The notes under the pieces are model-generated. The model had not been told where the DNA came from and made no database searches. It saw nothing but the letters and a program-made list of their open reading frames with translations. Of a DNA stretch of 64,000 nt, positions 1 to 8,356 are shown piece by piece (positions within the stretch are counted from its first letter, which is position 1; every line of letters starts with the position of its first letter). The translations under genes were made by a program, and so were the position numbers. Source of the DNA: Acidimicrobiales bacterium (GTDB lineage Bacteria > Actinomycetota > Acidimicrobiia > Acidimicrobiales > SZUA-35); assembly GCA_028285495.1 (NCBI GenBank), contig JANQPB010000006.1, forward strand, positions 124,001 to 188,000. The letters run 5' to 3'.

Positions 1-2601
1 GACGAGGCCCTGTCGACCTTCGAGGTCCGCTGGGCCCCGGCCCTCGTCGACCCGGACGAGCACAACGAGCTGAGCCAGGCCCTGCCCGGCGCGGTCAGCG
101 TGCTCGAGAACCGCCCGGACGGTCGAGCGATGACAACGGCCGTGCTCTCCGACCTGGTCACCGCCATCTTCTCCGAGGCCGCCGGTCGCCTCGAGGTCCC
201 GGCCGCACCGCCGGACCCGTCGTCGAAGAGCGACGTGGCCGAGTGCTTCCTGACCCGCCTCGACGGCGAGCCGTTCGACGCCCCCGCCCGACTCGGCTCG
301 GAGCTGGCCCGCCGGGTCGACCAGTGGACGCGGTCGGTCAGCGGCACGAAGAAGTTCAAGCTGGTCATCCAGCTCGACCCGCCCGACGACGCCAACGCCT
401 GGTACCTCGCCGTGCTGGCCCCCAACAACGACAACCGGCTCCTCCCGGTCGAGCAGGTCATCGTCAACTCGTCGAACACCCGCCGCAAGGAGGTCGAGGA
501 GGAGCTGGTCCGCCTCGAGCGACTGTTCCCCGAGCTGCTCCGCCCGGGGGCCCGCCGTCGTGGCGAGGTCATCCTCAGCCAGGACGAGGCCTGGAAGCTG
601 ATGTCCAGGGACGGCCTGGTGCTGACGGCCGCCGGCTACGAGGTCCGGGCCCCGACGCTGTCGCGCCGCAAGCCGACCCCAACCCTGCGCCTGACCTCCG
701 AGGAGGCCCAGGAGTCGGTCGTCGGAGCGCAGCAGCTGGCCAACGTCCGATGGAGCGTCACGTTCGACGACATCGAGCTGACGGCGGCCGAGATCGCCGA
801 GCTGGCGTCGCAGGCCCGGCCGCTGGTCGAGTCGCACGGCCGCTGGGTCGAGCTCGATCAGGCCGACCTGGCCCAGGCCGCGGCCGCACTGGCCGAGCGG
901 GCCGACAAGACCCGCCTGAGCGGGGCCGACATGCTCCGTCACGCCCTCGGCCTCGAGGGCAACCCGCTGGCCGGTGGGGTCGCCATCGCCGGCGACGGCT
1001 GGGCGGCCGAGCTGTTGCGCAGCGCCGAGGAGCTCCCGGAGGACCCACCGACCACGCTCGAGGGGTTCGACGGGGAGCTGCGGTCGTACCAGGCCGACGC
1101 CAGGATGTGGCTGTCGTTCCTCGACCAGGCCGGCCTCGGCGGCTGTCTCGCCCTCGACATGGGCCTCGGCAAGACCCCGACGATGCTGGCCCATGTCCGG
1201 GCCACCCGTGACAACGGCCCGACGCTGGTCATCGCGCCACCGGCCGTGGTCGGCAACTGGTACAACGAGGCCCGCAAGTTCGTGCCCGACGTGACCGCCC
1301 GGGTCCACCACGGCCCCAACCGGGCCGAGGCGTCCCGCATCCCGGCGATGGCCGAGTCGTCCGAGCTGATCATCACCACCTACGGCACGGCGATCCGCGA
1401 CATCGCCTCGCTCGAGAAGATCGAGTGGGACAAGGTGATCCTCGACGAGGCCCAGGCCATCAAGAACCCGGCCTCGGAGACCGCCCAGCAGCTGCGACGG
1501 CTCCAGGCCAGGACCCGGGTCGCCCTCACCGGCACCCCGATCGAGAACGGGCTCGGCGACCTGTGGGCGATCATGGACTTCACGAACCCCGGGCTGGTCG
1601 GCGGTCGGACGTCGTTCATCTCCCAGCTGTCCGGCGAGGGTCGGACGTCGACCAAGGACTCGGCCGAGTCGGCCCTGCGGGCCCTCAACGGCATCCTCGT
1701 GTTCCGTCGGACCAAGTCCGAGCCGCAGATCGCAGCCGAGCTGCCCGACCGGATCGACGAGCTCGACCACTGCGCCATGACCCCCGAGCAGATCGGGCTG
1801 TACCAGGCCGTCCTCGACGACCTCGTGGCCCAGACCAGCGAGGAGGAGGCCGGGACCAAGCGCAAGGGTGCGGTGCTGGCCGCCATCACCGCCCTCAAGC
1901 AGATCTGCAACCACCCGTCGGCCTACCGCAAGGACGACGAGCCGCTCGACGGTCGCTCGGGCAAGCTGGCCCGGCTCAACGAGATCGTCGACAACGTGTT
2001 CGCGGCCGACGAGCGGGTGCTGATCTTCACCCACTTCGCCAGCTGGGGCGAGCGCCTGGCCGAGTACCTGACCGAGCGCACCGGCAAGCCGATCGCCTGC
2101 TACCACGGCGGGCTCAGTCGGGGCGTTCGCGACAAGCTGGTCAAGGACTTCCAGGCCACCACCGGAGCGGGGGCGATGGTGCTGTCGCTCAAGGCCGGCG
2201 GCACCGGCCTCAACCTGACCGCGGCGAGCCACGTCGTGCTCTACGACCGCTGGTGGAACCCGGCGGTCGAGGATCAGGCCCGTGACCGGGTCTGGCGCAT
2301 CGGCCAGACCAGCACGGTCATCTGCCATCGCCTGGTGTGCCCGGGCACGGTCGACGAGCGGGTCGAGGAGGTGGTGGCCGGGAAGCGGCAGATCGCCGAC
2401 ATGGTCCTGCCGAAGTCGAGCTCGGTCGGCGATCTCGACGCCGACCAGCTCCGGGTTGCGCTCGGCATCGACCCCGACCTGCTCATCGCCGAGGAGGTCG
2501 AGGACCACACGGCGTCGTCGGCCGACGCGCCGACCGACGACGCATGGGACGGCCCGGGTGACGAGTCGACGCTGGTCGGCGCCAACGAGGTGACCTCATG
2601 A
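1..2601 (+). CDS. SNF2-family helicase (HelZ/HepA-like), 5' truncated by window
   Basis: The frame is open from base 1, so the GTG at 100 in the ORF track is probably internal and the gene begins outside the window. The 866 visible codons carry the SNF2 ATPase motifs: Walker A DMGLGKTPT (about codon 386), DEAQ box LDEAQAIKN (about 481), LTGTPIENGLGDLW, and the C-terminal helicase motif QARDRVWRIGQT (about 760). The part before Walker A fits the SNF2 helicase-associated domain of actinobacterial HelZ-type proteins of about 1,000 residues. Such proteins translocate on double-stranded DNA or remodel nucleoprotein; the substrate here is unknown. The last 45 residues are acidic and low in complexity. 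The stop overlaps the next start (ATGA). Confidence 0.93.
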   Translation, partial: DEALSTFEVRWAPALVDPDEHNELSQALPGAVSVLENRPDGRAMTTAVLSDLVTAIFSEAAGRLEVPAAPPDPSSKSDVAECFLTRLDGEPFDAPARLGSELARRVDQWTRSVSGTKKFKLVIQLDPPDDANAWYLAVLAPNNDNRLLPVEQVIVNSSNTRRKEVEEELVRLERLFPELLRPGARRRGEVILSQDEAWKLMSRDGLVLTAAGYEVRAPTLSRRKPTPTLRLTSEEAQESVVGAQQLANVRWSVTFDDIELTAAEIAELASQARPLVESHGRWVELDQADLAQAAAALAERADKTRLSGADMLRHALGLEGNPLAGGVAIAGDGWAAELLRSAEELPEDPPTTLEGFDGELRSYQADARMWLSFLDQAGLGGCLALDMGLGKTPTMLAHVRATRDNGPTLVIAPPAVVGNWYNEARKFVPDVTARVHHGPNRAEASRIPAMAESSELIITTYGTAIRDIASLEKIEWDKVILDEAQAIKNPASETAQQLRRLQARTRVALTGTPIENGLGDLWAIMDFTNPGLVGGRTSFISQLSGEGRTSTKDSAESALRALNGILVFRRTKSEPQIAAELPDRIDELDHCAMTPEQIGLYQAVLDDLVAQTSEEEAGTKRKGAVLAAITALKQICNHPSAYRKDDEPLDGRSGKLARLNEIVDNVFAADERVLIFTHFASWGERLAEYLTERTGKPIACYHGGLSRGVRDKLVKDFQATTGAGAMVLSLKAGGTGLNLTAASHVVLYDRWWNPAVEDQARDRVWRIGQTSTVICHRLVCPGTVDERVEEVVAGKRQIADMVLPKSSSVGDLDADQLRVALGIDPDLLIAEEVEDHTASSADAPTDDAWDGPGDESTLVGANEVTS

Positions 2602-2951
2602 GTGGCAATTCGGGCAAGCAGAACGGCAAGGGCCAGAGCTCCGGCCGCGGCGGCGACGACAAGTCGAGGCGCCGGCGCAAGAGCACCAGGAAGAAGAAGG
2701 TCGACCCCCAGGTCTTCTGGGGCGATCCGGCCAAGCTGGCCGAGCACACCCCGGGCAGGGCCCTGGTCACGACCGAGCCGTCCGCGGTCATCGGGTCGCT
2801 CGGCCGTCCCCCGCTCTCCGGTCAGCAGCACGCAGCCGAGCACTACTTCGTGGCGGTCTATGACCGGGCGGTCAACCTGGCCGGGGCGCTGGCCGCGGCC
2901 GGCCAGCTGATCGATCCCGAGGAGCTGCTCGACGGCGACCGCTCGTACTGA
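2598..2951 (+). CDS. Small protein with basic N-terminus, unknown function
   Basis: 117 residues, not recognised. The ATG overlaps the helicase stop by 4 bp, so it is translationally coupled to the helicase and probably acts with it. The first 40 residues are Gly/Ser/Lys/Arg-rich and probably disordered (SRRRRKSTRKKK), suitable for nucleic-acid or acidic-protein contact. The rest (from VDPQVFWGDP) looks folded, with a predicted helix YFVAVYDRAVNLAGALAAAG. There is no signal peptide or membrane segment. Role as a helicase partner is inferred only from the overlap. Confidence 0.75.
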   Translation: MSGNSGKQNGKGQSSGRGGDDKSRRRRKSTRKKKVDPQVFWGDPAKLAEHTPGRALVTTEPSAVIGSLGRPPLSGQQHAAEHYFVAVYDRAVNLAGALAAAGQLIDPEELLDGDRSY

Positions 2952-3069
2952 GACCGGGCCCGACCGGCCGGGTGACCGGGCCGGGCAACGATTCGATCGC
3001 TCCCGAGCCGGCCGGTAGCGTTGGCCGACGTCGAGCGGGGATCGGGCTCCGGTCGTCGACGAAGGGACC

Positions 3070-4002
3070 GTGACGAGCATGGATTTCGGCGTTCACCTGC
3101 CGCAGTTGGGACGATCGGCCAACCGGGCCAACCTGATCGAATGGGCGACCGAGGCCGATCGCCTCGGCCTGCACAGCGCCTGGGTCAGCGATCACGTCGC
3201 CTGGCCCCGTGACATCGAGTCGTCGTATCCCTACACCGACGACGGCAGCTTCCCCGGCGGGTTCGACATGCCGTGGCTCGATCCGCTCGGCACCCTCACC
3301 TTCGTCGCCGCCGTGACCGAGCGGATCCGGCTCGGCACGACGGTCCTCATCCTCGGCTACCGGCCGCCGGTGCTGACCGCCAAGTGGTACTCGACCATCG
3401 ACGTGCTGTCGGACGGGCGGGCCATACTCGGCGTCGGCGTCGGCTGGATGCGGGAGGAATTCGAGGTGCTCGGCATGCCGTTCGACAACCGGGGGGCCAG
3501 GGCCGACGAGCAGCTCGAGATCTTCGACCGGCTCTTCACCGAGGAGACCCCGAGCTACGACGGCACCTACTACTCGTTCCCCGAGGTCGGCTTCAGCCCG
3601 AAACCGCCCGGCGGACGGATCCCCATCTGGGTCGGCGGTTCGTCTGAGGCGGCATTCCGGCGGACGGCCCGACACGGCGACGCCTTCCACGCCGCCTTCG
3701 AGCCGATCGAGCGGGTCGGCGACGAGTGGGCCGCCATCGGCCGGGCCTGCGAGGACATCGGCCGCGACCGGTCGGAGCTGACGCTGTCGGTCCGGGCCTA
3801 CCTCGACCCCGGTGCGGCGATGGAGCCGGAGAAGTCGATCCAGGGCAGCCCCGAGCAGATGGCCGAAACGGTCGGTCGTTGGCGCGAGATCGGCGTCGAC
3901 CACCTGGCCCTCGACGTCGTGGCCGGCGGAGGCGCGTCGGGTCGGCTCGATGCGCTGCGCTCGTTCATGGCCGACGTCGCTCCCGGATTCGCGTCGAGCT
4001 GA
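3070..4002 (+). CDS. LLM-class (luciferase-like) F420-type oxidoreductase
   Basis: About 310 residues, the usual size for a TIM-barrel luciferase-like monooxygenase. The N-terminus MDFGVHLPQLG, the SDHVAWP segment, and PIWVGGSSEAAFRRTARHGD are hallmarks of the actinobacterial subgroup that uses reduced coenzyme F420; an FbiC gene at the window end supports this cofactor. The substrate is not predictable. GTG 3070 is the longest start; ATG 3079 (starting MDFGVHLP) matches the family N-terminus better, and an AAGGGA lies upstream. A TAGCGT hexamer near 3016 is a possible -10. It is not coupled to the helicase genes. Confidence 0.85.
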   Translation: MTSMDFGVHLPQLGRSANRANLIEWATEADRLGLHSAWVSDHVAWPRDIESSYPYTDDGSFPGGFDMPWLDPLGTLTFVAAVTERIRLGTTVLILGYRPPVLTAKWYSTIDVLSDGRAILGVGVGWMREEFEVLGMPFDNRGARADEQLEIFDRLFTEETPSYDGTYYSFPEVGFSPKPPGGRIPIWVGGSSEAAFRRTARHGDAFHAAFEPIERVGDEWAAIGRACEDIGRDRSELTLSVRAYLDPGAAMEPEKSIQGSPEQMAETVGRWREIGVDHLALDVVAGGGASGRLDALRSFMADVAPGFASS

Positions 4003-4039
4003 TCCCGGCGACGACGGGCCGAGCCGATCGCCGTGCCGA

Positions 4040-5446
4040 TCAGGCGTCGGCCCTGGCGGCCGGGCGGTCCAGCTGGGGCCAGAGGTCGGCCTCGGCCAGC
4101 GGCTCGGACACCGCGTAGCCCTGCACCTGGTCGACCCCGAGCTCGCCGATCAGGGCCAGCTCCTCGGCCGTCTCGACCTGGCAGGCGGTCACCGCGATGC
4201 CCCGGTCGTTGGCGAAGCCGCAGATGAGGCGGACCAGGTCGCGGCGCCCGCCGTCGGTGCGGAGCGATCGCACGACCTCGCGGTCGAGGTTGACGACGTT
4301 GACCGGCAGCCGCTGGATGCGACCGAGCGAGAGGCTGGCGGGCCGCAGGTTGTCGAGGGCGAGCTGGACCTCGAGCTCCTCGAGGGCCTCGAACACCGGT
4401 GCGAACACCGCCTCCTCGAGGACGGGGGCGTCGGTGAGCTCGATCCCGATCGTGACCTCGCCGCCGTTGCTGGCCAGCGCCTCGATCTCGTCGAGGAAGC
4501 GGCGGTCGAGCAGCTCGATCGGGGCGAGGTCGAACCAGAGGCGGCGGGGGCCGAGCGTGCCCTCGCTGGCCCAGCGGCGGGCCATGGCCATGGCATCGCC
4601 GCGAACCTGACGCCCGAGCTGGCCGAGGAGGCCGTCGCGCTCGGCCACCCGGAGGAACTCGACGGTCGGGATCGGCCCGAGCTGGGGATGACGCCAGCGG
4701 GGGAACACCTCGAGCCCGACCGGCACGAGTCCGGCGACGCCGACCCTGGGCTGGAACTCGAGCGTGATCTGTCGCTCCGAGAGGGCCCTGGTGAGTTCGA
4801 CCCCGATGTCGTCGTGCCGCCGGCTACGGCGGACGATGTAGTCGTTGTGGACCAGGTACGGCGTCTCGTCGGTCGTCTCGGCGATCGTCCGCCCGACCGC
4901 GTCGACGGCATCGGCGACAGCGATGGCCAGCTCGGACGGGGCGGCGGCCGATCCCTCGACGGCGGCAACGCCGAGGCGTGACGCCAGGCCGACGACCGGC
5001 GACGAGTCGCCGTGGACGACGACGAGGGCCGCCGCGAGCGCACCCCCGAGGCGCTCGGCCTCCTCGCGGTCGCATGGCCGGCTGGCGAAGCCGAGCACGT
5101 CGCTGCCCCGCCGCAGGAGAACCAGTGCCGGGTCGACGGCGAGCAGCTGGTCCTCGATCGCCTCGTCGAGCTCGGTGGCCGACGGGCCGCCCGGCTCGCT
5201 CCACTTGTGGAGATGCACCGCCCGGGCCCTGGCCCGGAACACCAGGATGCGGGCCCCCGCTGCGCCGGCGGTGGCGATGGCGTGGCCGAGCGAGGTGAGG
5301 AACGCGTGCTCGGTGGTCGCCCGACCGCCGCTGAGGACGGGGTCGAAGCGCGCAGGCCGTGGCGGCGGCAGCTCACCGGTTCGGAGGTGGCGCATCCGCT
5401 GGCGGCGGCCGGTTGTCAGGAGGGGAGGAGAGTCGGTCATCAGCAC
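4040..5446 (-). CDS. Degenerate GGDEF-EAL domain protein
   Basis: 468 residues. The C-terminal half (about 220-460) aligns by eye with EAL c-di-GMP phosphodiesterases: LEVFPRWRHP in place of ExLxRW, IELTDAP, LDNLRPASLSLGRIQRLPVNVVNLDREVV and VETAEELALIGELGVDQVQGY. The catalytic DDFG is DNLR and the KxD lysine is Asn, so two metal or catalytic positions are lost. The N-terminal half ends in a remnant of GGDEF: LLRRGSDVLGF (about 109-119) stands where RxGGDEF would be. No membrane segment. Most likely a non-catalytic c-di-GMP binder or protein-interaction module. The annotated start is GTG; ATG 5440 two codons in is an alternative, and neither has a clear RBS. Confidence 0.8.
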   Translation of the reverse strand: MLMTDSPPLLTTGRRQRMRHLRTGELPPPRPARFDPVLSGGRATTEHAFLTSLGHAIATAGAAGARILVFRARARAVHLHKWSEPGGPSATELDEAIEDQLLAVDPALVLLRRGSDVLGFASRPCDREEAERLGGALAAALVVVHGDSSPVVGLASRLGVAAVEGSAAAPSELAIAVADAVDAVGRTIAETTDETPYLVHNDYIVRRSRRHDDIGVELTRALSERQITLEFQPRVGVAGLVPVGLEVFPRWRHPQLGPIPTVEFLRVAERDGLLGQLGRQVRGDAMAMARRWASEGTLGPRRLWFDLAPIELLDRRFLDEIEALASNGGEVTIGIELTDAPVLEEAVFAPVFEALEELEVQLALDNLRPASLSLGRIQRLPVNVVNLDREVVRSLRTDGGRRDLVRLICGFANDRGIAVTACQVETAEELALIGELGVDQVQGYAVSEPLAEADLWPQLDRPAARADA

Positions 5447-5566
5447 GAGCGGCGGTGGACGGTGGAACCCCGCGACCAGGTCATCGGCCTGCCGACGCAG
5501 CCCGTTGAGGGGCCGTTCGGCCCTGTTGGGGTGGGCGCCCGGACCAACGGGCCCCGGTCGCCGACG

Positions 5567-6742
5567 TCAGCCGGAACCGAGCCGACGTCGCCCGGCCGCA
5601 ACCAGGTGGCGCCGGTCGAGCACGGGGTGCTGGACGATCGTGGCGGCGTCGCGCACGAGCCGCTGCAGCGGACTGGCGTGCAGCACGGCGGCGGCTCCAC
5701 CGAGGCGGTAGCAGCGCCAGACGACGTCGACCGCCCGATCGACGACGTCGATCGCCGCCACCATGGGCGCCGGACCCGGTCCACGGTCGCCCGGGCCGCC
5801 ATCGGCCCCGGCGACGGCGGCCAGCAGGTGGGCCCGAGCTCCGGCGACCTCGGCCTCGACCAGACCGAGCTCGGTCAGACCCGCCTCGCCGAGTGCGAGC
5901 GATCCGGCACGATCGGCTGCGGCGACCGGGCCGAGGGCTGCGACCTCGTCGACGGCCCGGGCCGCCAGGCCGATGGCGACCGCGGCGAGCGCGGCCGGGG
6001 CGAGGTCGCCCAACGTCGATCGGTCCACCGCCCGGTCGTCGCCCAGGGGCAGCCAGCGGCCCTCGGGCACGAAGGCCTCGGTCACCTGGTAGTCGGTCGA
6101 GCCCGAGCCTCGCAGCCCGACGGCGTGCCACGTGTCGAGGACGACGACCTGGTCGCGGCGGAAGTAGGCGTAGACCCGTTGGCCGCCGCTGTGGGTCGCG
6201 GCCCGTCTCGGCCCACCGTCGGCCGCGTCCCCGCCATCGGGGCCGTCGAGCCCGTTCGCCGTCCCGCCGTCGGTGCCGTCGAGGAGCCGGACCCCGCCCC
6301 CGATCCACGTGCAGTTGGCCACGCCGGTGCCCCAGCCCCAGCGGCCGGAGACGACCAGATCGCCGTCGTCGGTGAGACGACCGCTGCCACCGAGGGCCCG
6401 GGACCCGCCGAGCACGACCCTGGCGTCGCCGAGGATCGTGTCCGCGTGATGTCGGGGCAGGTGCTGGGCGTCGACGGCGGCGAGGATCCCGGCCGCGACA
6501 ACCAGGCCGGTCGACCCGTCGCGCCGGGCGCAGCGCTCGATGGCATCGAGGACGGTGGCGTGGTCGGCGCCGAACCCCGAGCGCTCGTCCGGCACGGCCA
6601 GGCGGAAGACGCCCCCGCCGATCAGCGCCTCGACGAGGTCCCGGGGGAGCGACCGTGCGGCCTCGATCTCGGCCGATCGGGCGCCGGCATCGAGCGCGAC
6701 CCGATCCAGATGGGCCAGCACCGACTGGACGGCACCGCTCAT
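5567..6742 (-). CDS. Acyl-CoA dehydrogenase-like flavoprotein
   Basis: 391 residues, near the family length. An N-terminal helical domain (ARSLPRDLVEALIGGGVFRLAVPD) is followed by a beta domain with SGRWGWGTGVANCTW and WHAVGLRGSGSTDYQV, then the C-terminal four-helix bundle. This pattern occurs in acyl-CoA dehydrogenases and in the HsaA-like two-component flavin monooxygenases; I cannot decide which. A Gly/Asp-rich stretch of about 35 residues (GTDGGTANGLDGPDGGDAA) interrupts the beta domain and looks like a loop expansion. The ATG overlaps the stop of the upstream methyltransferase (ATGA), so it is the third gene of a coupled operon with 6739-7425 and 7422-8168. Confidence 0.8.
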   Translation of the reverse strand: MSGAVQSVLAHLDRVALDAGARSAEIEAARSLPRDLVEALIGGGVFRLAVPDERSGFGADHATVLDAIERCARRDGSTGLVVAAGILAAVDAQHLPRHHADTILGDARVVLGGSRALGGSGRLTDDGDLVVSGRWGWGTGVANCTWIGGGVRLLDGTDGGTANGLDGPDGGDAADGGPRRAATHSGGQRVYAYFRRDQVVVLDTWHAVGLRGSGSTDYQVTEAFVPEGRWLPLGDDRAVDRSTLGDLAPAALAAVAIGLAARAVDEVAALGPVAAADRAGSLALGEAGLTELGLVEAEVAGARAHLLAAVAGADGGPGDRGPGPAPMVAAIDVVDRAVDVVWRCYRLGGAAAVLHASPLQRLVRDAATIVQHPVLDRRHLVAAGRRRLGSG

Positions 6743-7425
6743 CGGGCCTCCACCACCAGCTCGGCGTGATGCCGGTCGTCGCTCCAGCCCTGCCGCCGGT
6801 GCAGCACCCGCAGGCGGTCCGAACCCGGCCCGGCGACGAGGTCGAACAGCTCGCCTCGGCGGAGCAGGAACCGGGCCGACGGGCGAGGGTTGCGCTCGAG
6901 GTTGGTCGTGGTGGCGATCGACGCCAGGAACCGACTCCCGCCCGGCAGGTCGGCCGCCACCGACGCCAGCAGGTCACGATCGAGGAAGCTGACACAGGTC
7001 ACGACCGCCGGGCGGGGCCGACCGACCGCATCGAGCACCTCGCCGAGGCGACGCCCGGCCAGATCGAGACGGACCGTCGTCAGCGGGAGCTCCCGCCGGT
7101 CGGCGAACGCCGACGCCCGGTCGAGCGCCACCGCCGACCCGTCGACGAGCACGGCATCGAGGCCGCGGGCGGCCAGCGCCAGCACGTCGCCGCCGTCACC
7201 TCCGGCCAGATCGATGGCCTGTCCGCTGGCCGGCACCATCGACGACAGGCGCTGCAGCGCCCTCGATGGACCGGGGATGAGCTCGGTGGTGGCGGCCGGC
7301 TCGGCCAGCTCCCGGGCGCGGTAGCGCTCGTCCCAGATGGCCTGCCGCCCGCCCGTCTCCCCGTCCCCGGGGGCCGGCGCGCCGGGAGCGGCCGAGGCGG
7401 CAGCGCCCGGTCGACCGCTGCTCAA
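6739..7425 (-). CDS. Class I SAM-dependent methyltransferase
   Basis: 228 residues from a TTG start chosen here. The ORF track extends far upstream through the DsbA-like gene, but the family N-terminus [13 protein letters not shown] lies about 22 codons inside, and TTG 7425 (TTGA overlap with the DsbA-like stop) is the only start codon between that stop and IWDERY. The SAM motif I is [19 protein letters not shown] with acidic motif [21 protein letters not shown] fits motif IV. It resembles small-molecule methyltransferases of the thiopurine/tellurite-resistance shape; the substrate is unknown. Overlaps on both sides indicate coupled translation. Confidence 0.8.
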   Translation of the reverse strand: MSSGRPGAAASAAPGAPAPGDGETGGRQAIWDERYRARELAEPAATTELIPGPSRALQRLSSMVPASGQAIDLAGGDGGDVLALAARGLDAVLVDGSAVALDRASAFADRRELPLTTVRLDLAGRRLGEVLDAVGRPRPAVVTCVSFLDRDLLASVAADLPGGSRFLASIATTTNLERNPRPSARFLLRRGELFDLVAGPGSDRLRVLHRRQGWSDDRHHAELVVEAR

Positions 7426-8168
7426 CCCTCGTCCGATCCCTCCGGACCGAAGCCGACGACCTTGCCCCGGTTGATCGAGACCCAGTCCCGAGCCTCGAGG
7501 TACGGCCGGAACGTGTCGGCGATCGCCTGATGGTCGGTCGGGGTCTTCGGTCGCTGCAGCTCGTACAGGTGGGGGAACTCGACCCAGGCGGTCACCGCCT
7601 GCCAGAGCCGGAGGGCGGCATCGCCACGGGGTGGGTCGAGCAGGACCGGGCCGAACAGCGCCTGGTCGTCGAAGAACAGGGTCGGCACGCCGAAGCCACC
7701 CGAGTCGATCACGCGGGCGTGCTCGGCCTTGATCTCGTCGTGGGTCGTCTGGTCGGCCATGGCCTCGTCGACGACGGCAGGGTCGAGCCCGATCTCCTCG
7801 AGCAGGTGCCTGGCCACGTCGGGCTCGTGCGGCTTGTGGCCCTCGACGTGGAGGGCGGCACCGGCCCTGGCATACCAGGCATCGAGGTCGTCCATGCTGG
7901 AGCGGCGGAGGATGGCCCCGATCCGCATCATCGACCAGCCGTAGGACCAGTCCCGCTCCCAGGGGTGCTTCTTGCCCTCGCGACGGTTGACCTCTTCGAG
8001 GCTGAAGAACCGCCAGTTGACCGTTACCCCGAGCTGGTCCCGCACGTCGCGCATCCACAACGACGTCTGGTAGGCCCACGGACACATGACGTCGAAGTGG
8101 AAGTCGACGGTCCCGAGATCGGGCCCGGTCGCCGGCGCAGCGGACGTGGTTGCGGTCGTGTCATCCAT
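7422..8168 (-). CDS. DsbA-family thioredoxin-fold oxidoreductase
   Basis: 248 residues. The start [11 protein letters not shown] at ATG 8168 gives the correct family N-terminus [19 protein letters not shown], a DsbA/FrnE-type fold in which the second redox Cys is absent (CPWA rather than CPWC). The helical insert and the cis-Pro loop [10 protein letters not shown] are present. No signal peptide, so it is cytoplasmic. Single-Cys members in actinobacteria are thought to use low-molecular-weight thiols; that is family knowledge, not shown here. First gene of a three-gene coupled operon. A perfect inverted repeat lies 52-110 bp upstream. Confidence 0.85.
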   Translation of the reverse strand: MDDTTATTSAAPATGPDLGTVDFHFDVMCPWAYQTSLWMRDVRDQLGVTVNWRFFSLEEVNRREGKKHPWERDWSYGWSMMRIGAILRRSSMDDLDAWYARAGAALHVEGHKPHEPDVARHLLEEIGLDPAVVDEAMADQTTHDEIKAEHARVIDSGGFGVPTLFFDDQALFGPVLLDPPRGDAALRLWQAVTAWVEFPHLYELQRPKTPTDHQAIADTFRPYLEARDWVSINRGKVVGFGPEGSDEG

Positions 8169-8219
8169 GGCGCAAGCATCCCCTGCCCGTCGGTCGACCG
8201 GCAAGCGGAGCCGAGACGC

Positions 8220-8278
8220 GGTCTGAGCCAACCCCAGCGACCACCGCCGACGGAATGCCGCTGGAATTGGCTCAGACC
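8220..8278. repeat. Perfect 12-bp inverted repeat upstream of the DsbA-like operon
   Basis: GGTCTGAGCCAA at 8220-8231 is matched exactly by TTGGCTCAGACC at 8267-8278, with a 35-nt spacer. It lies in the 188-bp gap between the stop of the SARP-type regulator and the DsbA-like start, both on the minus strand. It could be an operator with two half-sites or a loose terminator stem. No T-run follows, so an operator is slightly preferred. Confidence 0.6.
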
Positions 8279-8356
8279 AAGATGACCGCACCGACAGCCC
8301 GGAGGTGCCCGAATCGGTCGTGTCGATCGGCCCCATCTGGAGGTCGGTCGACACGT

